Of a DNA stretch of 64,000 nucleotides, positions 16,693-24,334 are shown piece by piece. Source of the DNA: CAWBQO01 sp963790965 (GTDB lineage: Bacteria > Bacteroidota > Rhodothermia > Rhodothermales > DASSAV01). The notes under the pieces were generated by a model. It ran no database searches. It saw only the letters and a list, made by a program, of their open reading frames with translations, and had not been told where the DNA came from. How positions within the stretch are numbered: the stretch's first letter is position 1; each line of letters begins with the position of its first letter. A program made the position numbers and the translations under genes. The DNA lies in contig CAWBQO010000003.1 of NCBI GenBank assembly GCA_963790965.1, positions 992,001 through 1,056,000 of the forward strand, in the 5' to 3' direction.

Positions 16693-17862
16693 ATGACGCG
16701 GCCCGTTTATCTCGACTACAACGCCACCACACCCGTCGATGCTGCGGTGATGAAAAAGATGCTGCCGTTCTTTACGCAGCACTACGGCAATCCGTCCAGC
16801 AAAGGCCATGCGGCGGGGTGGTACGCCGACGAAGCGGTGAGTCTCGCTCGCGAACAGGTCGCTGCGGCGATTAACAGCGCCCCGGAAGAAATCGTCTTTA
16901 CGAGCGGCGCAACGGAAGCCGTTAACCTCGCCATCAAAGGCGTTGCGGCGGCCTACGGCAATAAAGGACGCCATCTGGTGACCGTCGCTACTGAACACCG
17001 CGCCGTGCTCGCTACCCACGAGCGACTGCAGCGCGAGGGCTTCCAGGTCACCGTTCTTCCGGTGTCGACCGACGGCAGCCTGGATCTGAATACGCTGGAA
17101 AACAGCCTGACCGGTGGCACAATCCTGGTCTCGATCATGTGGGCGAACAACGAGATCGGGACCCTTCATCCCATGGCGGAGATCAGCCGCATCGTGCGAG
17201 ATCGCGGCATTCTTCTCTTCTCCGATGCAACCCAGGCGATCGGAAAGGTGCCCGTAGACGCCGCTTGCGTAGACCTGCTGGCCTTCTCTGCCCATAAGTT
17301 TTATGGACCTAAAGGGGCCGGCGGGCTTTTCGTCCGAAGGAGAAACCCGCGCGTACGCCTTGCGCCGCTTATCGACGGGAGCGGGCATGAGGGAGGGCTT
17401 CGGAGCGGTACGCTGAACGTGCCGGGCATCGTGGGTGCCGGCGAAGCAATCCGAATGGCTACGGACGGGCTTCAAGAGAAAGTCGCTCGAATGGAGGTTC
17501 TACGTGACCTGTTTGAGAACCTTCTTACGGAGCGCGTGCCGACCATCACAGTGAACGCAGCGGCGGCACCGAGACTCCCCAATACGTCCAGCGTGACTTT
17601 TCACGGCGTCCGCGCTGCCGAGCTGACACTCGCGCTTCGCGACTTGGCCGTCTCGACGGGCAGTGCCTGCTCCACAGGAAGCAAAAGGCCCAGCCCCGTT
17701 CTGAAGGCAATCTCTCTTTCGGATGAGGCAGCCTTTTGCACGGTGCGCTTCAGCCTTGGACGCCCGACCACGGAGGAAGAAGTGCGCTTCGCCGCCAAAC
17801 TCGTGGCTGAGAAAGCAGCCGCCCTCCTCTCCACCCGACGTTCTGCCCTCCAGCCCGTTTGA
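16693..17862 (+). CDS. Cysteine desulfurase (NifS/IscS family)
   Basis: This encodes 389 residues from the ATG at 16693. The frame extends 34 codons upstream, but that extension is basic and unlike the family, and the protein proper begins PVYLDYNATTPVD. This is a PLP enzyme that takes sulfur from cysteine for Fe-S cluster and thio-cofactor assembly. Seen are FTSGATEAVNLAIKG, the ATEHRAVL histidine, MWANNEIGTLHP, SDATQAIGK, the PLP lysine in FSAHKFYGPKGAGG (about 202) and the catalytic cysteine in STGSACSTGS (about 326) on a class I-like loop. It is followed six bases later by the DUF2480 gene, a pairing that suggests a shared role in Fe-S assembly. Confidence 0.92.
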   Translation: MTRPVYLDYNATTPVDAAVMKKMLPFFTQHYGNPSSKGHAAGWYADEAVSLAREQVAAAINSAPEEIVFTSGATEAVNLAIKGVAAAYGNKGRHLVTVATEHRAVLATHERLQREGFQVTVLPVSTDGSLDLNTLENSLTGGTILVSIMWANNEIGTLHPMAEISRIVRDRGILLFSDATQAIGKVPVDAACVDLLAFSAHKFYGPKGAGGLFVRRRNPRVRLAPLIDGSGHEGGLRSGTLNVPGIVGAGEAIRMATDGLQEKVARMEVLRDLFENLLTERVPTITVNAAAAPRLPNTSSVTFHGVRAAELTLALRDLAVSTGSACSTGSKRPSPVLKAISLSDEAAFCTVRFSLGRPTTEEEVRFAAKLVAEKAAALLSTRRSALQPV

Positions 17863-17867
17863 ACCTT

Positions 17868-18416
17868 ATGAACTTACCAATAGCGGAAGCTGAACCCATC
17901 GTCAACCGCGTTGCTCAGAGCGAGATCGAAGTTTTTGACCTCGCCTCGTTGTGGGATGATCGACCGCTCATCGAATTCGACCTCGCGCCGTTCCTCTTCA
18001 AAGGTCTCGTCCTGAGAGAAAAACCGTTCAGAAAGAGCGTCAAAGAGCATGACTGGCAGTCCTACCGGGACGCCCATGTTGCGGTATCCTGCTCAACGGA
18101 CGCGATCCTCCCCACGTGGGCACCCATGCTTGTAGCGGCGCGCCTGCACGGCGTCGCCCGCAGCGTCACGTTCGGCACCGGCCAAGACCTCGTCCGAGAG
18201 TTCTTCAGTCGCGCCATCGAGGAGGCCGACTGGGGCCGCTACACGGACCGTATCGTCGTCATTAAAGGATGCGGCGGGGCGGTCGTGCCCTTGAGCGCCT
18301 ACATGCAAGCAACTCAGAAAATGCAGTCGGTAGCGCGGAAGATCATGTTCGGTGAACCCTGCTCGTCCGTGCCGCTCTGGAGAAAGCCGCCTTCCGCTTC
18401 GCAGCAGAAGCGGTAA
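17868..18416 (+). CDS. DUF2480 family protein
   Basis: This encodes 182 residues from the ATG at 17868; a TTG 9 bases upstream would overlap the desulfurase stop. The sequence matches what I know of DUF2480, a small cytosolic family largely confined to Bacteroidota and relatives: IVNRVAQSEIEVFDLASLW, LFKGLVLREKPFRKSVKEHDW, the YRDAHVAVSCSTDAILPTWA block and IKGCGG. Several conserved cysteines could bind metal, but no function is established. Its place directly behind a cysteine desulfurase makes a part in Fe-S metabolism the best guess. A perfect hairpin lies just past the stop. Confidence 0.8.
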   Translation: MNLPIAEAEPIVNRVAQSEIEVFDLASLWDDRPLIEFDLAPFLFKGLVLREKPFRKSVKEHDWQSYRDAHVAVSCSTDAILPTWAPMLVAARLHGVARSVTFGTGQDLVREFFSRAIEEADWGRYTDRIVVIKGCGGAVVPLSAYMQATQKMQSVARKIMFGEPCSSVPLWRKPPSASQQKR

Positions 18417-18435
18417 CCCGCGCGCGCCCAAATGC

Positions 18436-18473
18436 AAAGCGGGTGCCGGAGCGTAAACGCCGGCACCCGCTTT
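18436..18473. terminator. Bidirectional terminator hairpin
   Basis: Perfect 14-base arms 18436-18449 and 18460-18473 with a ten-base loop. The arms begin AAAG and end CTTT, so both strands end in a short T-run. It lies between the convergent DUF2480 and PpiD-like genes. Confidence 0.82.
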
Positions 18474-18491
18474 CACTTTCCGAAGCAGAAA

Positions 18492-20594
18492 CTACTGCTC
18501 GAACTGGCTGCGGTTGTCCTCCACGTCAGCGTTCTCGCGCAGGTTGGACAGCCACCGGTTCATTACGGCAGATCGGCGCTGGTTGAGCAGTTGCTGACGA
18601 ATCTGTTCGCGCTGACCTTCCGTAAGGGCGGGCGCTTCGTTGACCTGCGTCGGCTGCACAACGTACACGGCGTTCTCTCCTTCAACGACCCCCGACACCT
18701 TGTCCTCTCCAAGCCCGAACAGGGTGCCCACAAACTTCGGCTCGCGCCCGAGTCCGGGTACGATCGGGTTGCCGAAGGTCAGGTTCGTCGCGGACTGTAC
18801 CGGCTGACCAACCTTCTGCGCCACGGCGTCGATGCTTGTGGCACCGGCCTGCGCCGCCGCGAGGCGCTTCGCCAGCATGGCGCGCTTCTTCTCAAGCCGG
18901 GCACGCGGTTCGATTTCGCTGCGCACTTCGTCGAGCGAACGTACGCCCGCCGGCTTGATATCCGTTGCCTGCGCGACGATGAACTGTTCGTTCAAGTCGA
19001 TGATCTGTGAGATGTCGCCCTTCTTCGCGTCTGCAATAAAGTTCAGCAAGCGGCGGCTGTTACCAATCCCGGGGATGAACGGCTGGTCCTCCTCGATGGT
19101 GACAGTCTGTCCCGAGATGCCGCGCCGCCCGCCTTCTTCGAGCAAGTTCGCCTTGCTCTCCTCAGCGTAGTAGCGCGCATCATCCAACGTCTCCTGGATC
19201 TTCGTGATTGTCGCAACGTCCGCCCGGATGCGCTGCGCGTAATCAGCAATCTGCACCTCCTGCGCTGCACGGTCCGTGACGCGAATGAGATGGTAGCCGA
19301 ACTGCGTCGCCACCGGGCCTACGATCTGCCCGACCTGCGCGCCAAAGGCTGCCTCTTCGAACGGACCCACCATGCGGCCCCTTCCAAACCAGCCAAGATC
19401 GCCGCCGCGCGATGCGCTCGGATCGTCTGAGAAGCGCCGGGCAGCCTCCTCGAATCCGAGGCCGCCGCTGCGGATCTGTCCAAGCGTGCTTTCGGCCTGC
19501 CGCAGCGCTTCGGCTCGCGCACTCTCGTTGCCTTCGGGAGCCTGGAAAAGAATGTGCTGCGCGCGAACGGCCGCGTTCTCAGACGGGCGCACATCTTTGA
19601 TCTTGACCAGGTGCGCCTCAGTCCCGGAAACGACCGGCCCCACGACGGCACCTTCTTTCAAATTGCCGAACACCGCGCTCGCGACCTCCGGGTCCATCTG
19701 GTCGGCCGTCATGTACTCGCCGGAGTAAGGACGCTCCGAGGCGTTCCGCGCCAGGAAAACCGAGTCGTCGGTGGCGGCGGTAAACGTGGGGCGAAGCTCT
19801 TCAAGGTCGCGAACCACGGCCGCCGTATCCTCCGGCGTCGGATTCTTGGACATCGTCAGATACTCGACCGTCACGGTGCGGGGCCGCTCAAACTCCTCCT
19901 CATGCGCGTCGTAGAACGCCTTGAGTTCACGGTCGGACACAGCGGCCGAGTCGTCCGGGATCGAGGCGTAGCGCAGCGCGACGTATTGCGCCGAGCCGCT
20001 CCGGGTGCGCCGTTCGTACTCGTCCTTCACGTCCTCTTCGGTAACTCGGACGCTTGCCGCGATCAGATTAGACAACTTCTCGTTGCGCCGCTCCGAGCGT
20101 AGGTATTCTTCCAGTTGGAGCCACTGCTCGCTCGCCGCCGGGTCTTGCGCGAAGTTCTGCAGCAGCGGCCGGTTGATGCCGCCCTGCCCGTCGCCGAAGT
20201 ACGCCTGAATGATCTGGTGCGGGTTGTCACCCAAAACCATGTCCTCCAGCTCCTCGTCGGTGACCTTGATGCCGAGGCGCTCCATTTCGCGACGGCGGAG
20301 GCGGTCTTCGATCAGCGCATTGTACACCTGCTCGCGCGCCATCTCGACGAGCTGCGGCGACATGGATTCGCCCGTCTGCGACTGATATGCCTGCATTTGC
20401 GCCTCGAGCGCGCGCGAGTATTCGTCGTATGGGATCGGCTCCCCATCAACAACGGCGACGTTGGTCGTCCGCGTGACGCCGATCGCGTCGAACGCGCCCG
20501 AATCCTGGAGGACCCAGAGAATGCCGAACGCGAACACCAGGATCCAGAGGACCACGCCGGTGTTCTCGCGCATCTTGTTCATTATGCCCATCAA
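18492..20594 (-). CDS. ppiD: PpiD-like membrane-anchored parvulin chaperone
   Basis: This encodes 700 residues. A short cytosolic N-terminus (MGIMNKMRENTG) precedes one membrane helix (about 14-31). The SurA/PpiD N-terminal chaperone domain follows (VAVVDGEPIPYDEYSRALEAQMQ...). A parvulin-type PPIase domain lies near residues 345-450 (VRAQHILFQ, ARRFSDDPSASRGGDLGWFGRGRMVGPFEEAAF), with a weaker PPIase-like repeat before it and a long C-terminal chaperone lobe. It should sit at the periplasmic face of the inner membrane and help newly exported proteins leave the Sec translocon and fold. The length is slightly above the usual 620-650. It is monocistronic. Confidence 0.88.
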   Translation of the reverse strand: MMGIMNKMRENTGVVLWILVFAFGILWVLQDSGAFDAIGVTRTTNVAVVDGEPIPYDEYSRALEAQMQAYQSQTGESMSPQLVEMAREQVYNALIEDRLRRREMERLGIKVTDEELEDMVLGDNPHQIIQAYFGDGQGGINRPLLQNFAQDPAASEQWLQLEEYLRSERRNEKLSNLIAASVRVTEEDVKDEYERRTRSGSAQYVALRYASIPDDSAAVSDRELKAFYDAHEEEFERPRTVTVEYLTMSKNPTPEDTAAVVRDLEELRPTFTAATDDSVFLARNASERPYSGEYMTADQMDPEVASAVFGNLKEGAVVGPVVSGTEAHLVKIKDVRPSENAAVRAQHILFQAPEGNESARAEALRQAESTLGQIRSGGLGFEEAARRFSDDPSASRGGDLGWFGRGRMVGPFEEAAFGAQVGQIVGPVATQFGYHLIRVTDRAAQEVQIADYAQRIRADVATITKIQETLDDARYYAEESKANLLEEGGRRGISGQTVTIEEDQPFIPGIGNSRRLLNFIADAKKGDISQIIDLNEQFIVAQATDIKPAGVRSLDEVRSEIEPRARLEKKRAMLAKRLAAAQAGATSIDAVAQKVGQPVQSATNLTFGNPIVPGLGREPKFVGTLFGLGEDKVSGVVEGENAVYVVQPTQVNEAPALTEGQREQIRQQLLNQRRSAVMNRWLSNLRENADVEDNRSQFEQ

Positions 20595-20878
20595 CCAACC
20601 TCAACTACGGTTTAATACTGGTACACGAGAAGGCCACTCCCGGCGCGGCTCCAAAGGAGAGCGTAACCCCTTACAGAACAATGGGATGTAAAGCGCCCAT
20701 ACGGCCGGGCCTCTGGCTTAGCCTCGCAATATACACCCTTTCGGGTCAAAGGTTCAGGTCCGTTACATTCCTAACGCGACCTTCTAACAACGTCCGAATG
20801 GATAGAGACGAAGGACCCTCACAGCGGCTGAAGGCACGGCAGGATCGAAATACGACGAGGGTTGACGCACAAGCGGGG

Positions 20879-21640
20879 CTACGCCGCCATGGCGCGCGTC
20901 CGGTTGAGGCGGCCGCGCAGCGTTATGAGAATCTTGCCGATGATCTGCGAGATGCGCGCCTCCGTCAAGCTGAGAAGCTGCGCGATCTCGCGAAGGGTCA
21001 GGTTCTCGAAATAGTAGAGCGCCAGAATCGTTCGCTCCCGCTCGGGCAACTCCCGGATGAGCGTCTCCACGTACGCGAACATCGAATCGCGGTCGATATC
21101 GTCGAAGGCCGTGAATGCGTCTTCGTTAGCAATCGTTTCAAGAACTGACTGCTCGCCATCGACGCCGGAAGCGTCGTGGAGCGAGAGGGCGAAGCGGCGC
21201 TGCGCGTCGGTCAAGATCCCCTGATACTCCGATATGCTGATGCCCAGGTATTCCGCAACGTGATGGTCCTGCGGCTCATCCCCCATGCTCTGACGAAGCC
21301 TTTCGATGGCGTGCTGCGCCTCCGCAAGCTGTTTGCGCCGCTCTCTCGGCAACGCATCGATTGACCGCAGATAGTCAACGATGGCCCCGCGAATCCGCCC
21401 ATAAGCGTAAGAAACGAAAGGCGTTCCGCGATCCGGGTCGTAGCCGTCGAGCGCCTGCAGAAGGCCCAGCAAACCGACGTTCTCCAGGTCTTCGCGCGCG
21501 GCGAGTATATGGTCGGGCAGACTCAGCCGGCCGATCAGCGAACGAACGAGCGGTACGGCCGCAACGACAACGGCTTCTCGGTTCGCCGGCGTCGGGGCGA
21601 GGGCATGAAGCTCGGCAAGGGCTTGGAGGTCATGGGCCAT
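20879..21640 (-). CDS. fliA: Flagellar sigma factor sigma-28
   Basis: This encodes 253 residues from the ATG at 21640; a GTG three codons upstream is the alternative. It is a FliA/WhiG-type sigma factor that directs late flagellar genes (flagellin, motor, chemotaxis). Region 2 is seen as REDLENVGLLGLLQALDGYDPDRGTPFVSYAYGRIRGAIVDYLRSID. Region 3 contains LRQSMGDEPQDHHVAEYLGIS, and region 4 is LPERERTILALYYFENLTLREIAQLLSLTEARISQI. No anti-sigma FlgM gene is nearby. It ends the flagellar operon, after flhF-flhG and a small membrane protein, the order seen in polar flagellates. Confidence 0.93.
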   Translation of the reverse strand: MAHDLQALAELHALAPTPANREAVVVAAVPLVRSLIGRLSLPDHILAAREDLENVGLLGLLQALDGYDPDRGTPFVSYAYGRIRGAIVDYLRSIDALPRERRKQLAEAQHAIERLRQSMGDEPQDHHVAEYLGISISEYQGILTDAQRRFALSLHDASGVDGEQSVLETIANEDAFTAFDDIDRDSMFAYVETLIRELPERERTILALYYFENLTLREIAQLLSLTEARISQIIGKILITLRGRLNRTRAMAA

Positions 21641-21808
21641 GGTGGGCACGCGGAAGAGAGTGCAGCGGTCGTCAGGCGTTTACATTGCCGGCTCCAGATG
21701 GAAGCGCAGTGGCATTGCATTTTCGGCGTCTGATGGTGCTGCCGGGGGTGGAGGGACTTTGGTAACTACAGATCAGCAAGAAGGGCAGGTCTCGCTGTTC
21801 TTCAGCGG

Positions 21809-22075
21809 TCATGCAGTGGCGAGTTCGTGATGCTCGTGGCGCTCCCGGCGCGGTTCGGCAGCCGGAGGAGGAGGAGCCTTCGTCTCGCTTTCCTGCGGGA
21901 CGTGAGCAATTATTTTCCTCACGATCAAATCAGCCCCATTCAGGAGCAAATAGACGAGCATGCCGGCTACCGCGGCGGTAAAACCTGCCCGCTCCGCAGG
22001 CGCGAACTTCCACATTTGCATGAGGAAAATAACCAGACCAACGAGGCCACTAAACTGAGAATACAGAACTTGCAT
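21809..22075 (-). CDS. Small membrane protein in the flagellar operon
   Basis: This encodes 88 residues from the ATG at 22075; a GTG at 22168 would add 31 residues with no signal-like character. Two hydrophobic segments (FSGLVGLVIFLMQMW and FTAAVAGMLVYLLLNGADLIV) predict a two-helix membrane protein. A charged proline/glutamate/histidine-rich cytosolic tail follows (APPPPAAEPRRERHEHHE). It lies between flhG and fliA. I do not recognise a family. Position and size suggest a flagellar accessory membrane protein, but nothing in the sequence shows the activity. Confidence 0.6.
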   Translation of the reverse strand: MQVLYSQFSGLVGLVIFLMQMWKFAPAERAGFTAAVAGMLVYLLLNGADLIVRKIIAHVPQESETKAPPPPAAEPRRERHEHHELATA

Positions 22076-22176
22076 GGTTGGAACGCGGTTGCCTGTGAAG
22101 GGCGAAATGCTACTGAGCAATCCTTGCGCAAGAGGTGTGCCATTCAAGAAGTGCGGCGGATGGTTCACCGACTATA

Positions 22177-22944
22177 TTATGGACGTGCGATAACGTGCGA
22201 CTTGCCGACCCCCACCAGATTCCGAACGAGCACATCGAACGTGCTCCGCAGCGCCTCTTCGGCATTAACGACCGGCATCTGCGTGGAGACGGAGCGCCTC
22301 ACTTCCGCGGAAAACGGGACCCATCCAAGATATTGGGCCGAGCGGCCGGTGAAGTGCGTTGTCAAACGCCCGAAGCGCTCGGCAACCCCGGCAGCATCTT
22401 CCGCCGAATCGGCAAAGTTGACGACCGCAGCAAGCGGATACTCGGGATCGGACTGCCAGATCAGTTTTGACAGCCGGTACGCATCCGCAATCGCCGTCGG
22501 CTCTCCAACGAGCACGAGCAGACCCACGTCGGCGCGGTCGAGCGCCCAGCGGACGGACCCATCGACGCCCGCGGGAGCATCGATGATGATGTACTCGTGC
22601 CGCTCGCGTAGGTGGTCGAGCACGGCGTCGAGTCCTGCCGTCAGGAGCGCATCCTGCCCGGTGGCAGCCATCGGGTCGGAGGCGCTCTGAACGAGCGTCA
22701 GTCCGGATGCCGTCGTGTGCAGCACGTCGGAGACGAAAGCAGTGCCGCGTGCGATGTCGAAGACGCTGTGGAGGGGCGTCTCGTTGAGCAGGATCGGGCA
22801 GGCACCCTGCCCGGCATCCGCGTCGATAAGGGCGGCGGCAAGCCCGGCCCGTGCCAGCGTCTCTGCCAGGTTCACCGACAACACGCTTTTTCCCACGCCG
22901 CCTTTGCCACTTGCAACTGCGATTACGGTGGACGTTTTTTTCAT
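22177..22944 (-). CDS. flhG: Flagellar number regulator, MinD/ParA-like ATPase
   Basis: This encodes 255 residues. The deviant Walker A of the MinD family is ASGKGGVGKSVLSVNLA (about 11-27) with the signature lysine GKGGVGK. Switch I is LIDADAGQGACPILL and Walker B is EYIIIDAPAGVDGSV. FlhG (YlxH) is an ATP-switched membrane-associated dimer that stimulates FlhF GTPase activity and limits the number of polar flagella. Here the usual N-terminal activator helix (DQAxxLR) is lacking because the protein starts almost at Walker A, so its effect on FlhF may differ. The C-terminal membrane-targeting helix is plausible (VLVRNLVGVG). It follows flhF by 55 bases. Confidence 0.87.
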   Translation of the reverse strand: MKKTSTVIAVASGKGGVGKSVLSVNLAETLARAGLAAALIDADAGQGACPILLNETPLHSVFDIARGTAFVSDVLHTTASGLTLVQSASDPMAATGQDALLTAGLDAVLDHLRERHEYIIIDAPAGVDGSVRWALDRADVGLLVLVGEPTAIADAYRLSKLIWQSDPEYPLAAVVNFADSAEDAAGVAERFGRLTTHFTGRSAQYLGWVPFSAEVRRSVSTQMPVVNAEEALRSTFDVLVRNLVGVGKSHVIARP

Positions 22945-22999
22945 AAGACCCTAAGGTGAAAAGCGCAGCGCGAACGGACGAACGTCCGCTCCGCCGGGG

Positions 23000-24283
23000 C
23001 TAAAACTGCATCATTTCCTCGACAAACCATCCCGCCGAAAAGGCGACCAGGCCGTCCGGAATGCGGCGGCCGTTCGACACGTATTGAACCGGCGTGCGAA
23101 GCGCCGCAATCCACTCGACGATTCTCCCCCACCCGCCGCACTCGTCAAGGTGCGTCAGCGAAACAGCGTCCGGCCGGACGGGCAACTCTGAGAAGAATGA
23201 CTGATTGAAAGCGTCGAGCGCGCGCGTGGCGCTCAGCACGAGGTGCACTTGCAGGGGAAAAACCGGCTCGGTGATGCGCTTGATTGCAAGAATCATTTTT
23301 CGCGCTTCCGCTTCCTGCACCGGCATCGGCGGCGTATCGATCAGGATCTGGTCGAACCGATCGGCGCGCTCCAGCGCCTGCACCATCTGTTCGGGCGTGG
23401 ATACGGATTGCACCGGCACCTCGAAGCGATGATACAGCGGTACCGGGTTCAGGTACGCCACCGCCGCATCTTCTTCGGGCTGAATGACAATCGCTGTGGT
23501 CTTGCGCCGACCGAAAAAGCTCGGATGACGCGCGAGCTTGAGCGCCAGAGACGTTTTACCGGAACCACCTGGACCGAGGAGCAGCATCGTGCCCGTGCCG
23601 GTTTTGGGGGCCGCCACGTCGATGAGCTTGCGCATTTCACGCGCCAGCGCCCAGCGGAGCGTCTCCGCATCGGCGTCCGGCGCAAGGCCCTGCGCGGCGA
23701 CACGGTCAAAGAGCCGCGCCGTCGTAGCCGGCTGGAGGTTGTGCTGCAAACATTCACCGAACAGTGGGTGCGCGGCCCATTGCATCGATGAGCCGATCAC
23801 CCGCTCGCCGAACGTATTTTCGAACTGCGACAGCCGCTCGTTCAGCATCTTGAACTGCGACGCCACCATGGAGGCAACATCCGGTACGGGTTCCGAACTG
23901 GCTCCGGGCCGCCCGGCCGCAGGTGCTTCGGCGGCGCTCGCCGAAGCGGCGGGAAAGAGGCTCCCCCTCGCGCGAGGCGCGTCTTCCCGGCGCGCCGTGT
24001 CTTCAAGGCGAGGCGTAGATGAGACGACCGTATTCGCCTCCGCCGCAGAGGCGGCAGGCCGGCTCGTAGCCCCATACCCGCCACGCAACATCGAGGGTGC
24101 CGCCGGAGCCGGTGCGAAAGAAGCCGCAGCCGATGGCTGCTCGTCCACCATGACGGTAACGCGAGCGGGCATCTTGCCGGACGGAGCCACGGACTCGAGC
24201 AGAACCACATCGTCCCCCAGAATCATGCGCGCTTCCGCGAGCGCGGCATGAATGGTAGGACCTGTCATTGTTTTGACCTTCAT
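23000..24283 (-). CDS. flhF: Flagellar biosynthesis SRP-type GTPase, divergent
   Basis: This encodes 427 residues. The N-terminal FlhF basic region (MKVKTMTGPTIHAALAEARMILGDDVVLLES) is followed by a low-complexity Ala/Pro linker (about 50-130), an N domain and the G domain. The P-loop GPGGSGKTSLALKLA is intact, but other SRP-GTPase motifs are altered: the expected DTYR is EEDAAVAYL, DTAGR is DTPPM, and TKLDE is THLDE. FlhF normally marks the cell pole for flagellum assembly and dimerises with GTP. The missing arginine/DTYR elements suggest weak or absent hydrolysis here. It is the seventh gene of the operon, 51 bases after flhA. Confidence 0.87.
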   Translation of the reverse strand: MKVKTMTGPTIHAALAEARMILGDDVVLLESVAPSGKMPARVTVMVDEQPSAAASFAPAPAAPSMLRGGYGATSRPAASAAEANTVVSSTPRLEDTARREDAPRARGSLFPAASASAAEAPAAGRPGASSEPVPDVASMVASQFKMLNERLSQFENTFGERVIGSSMQWAAHPLFGECLQHNLQPATTARLFDRVAAQGLAPDADAETLRWALAREMRKLIDVAAPKTGTGTMLLLGPGGSGKTSLALKLARHPSFFGRRKTTAIVIQPEEDAAVAYLNPVPLYHRFEVPVQSVSTPEQMVQALERADRFDQILIDTPPMPVQEAEARKMILAIKRITEPVFPLQVHLVLSATRALDAFNQSFFSELPVRPDAVSLTHLDECGGWGRIVEWIAALRTPVQYVSNGRRIPDGLVAFSAGWFVEEMMQF

Positions 24284-24334
24284 AGGGAGGTCTATGCCGG
24301 ATAGTTACAGGGTACGTTCGGGGCGACGCGCGCC

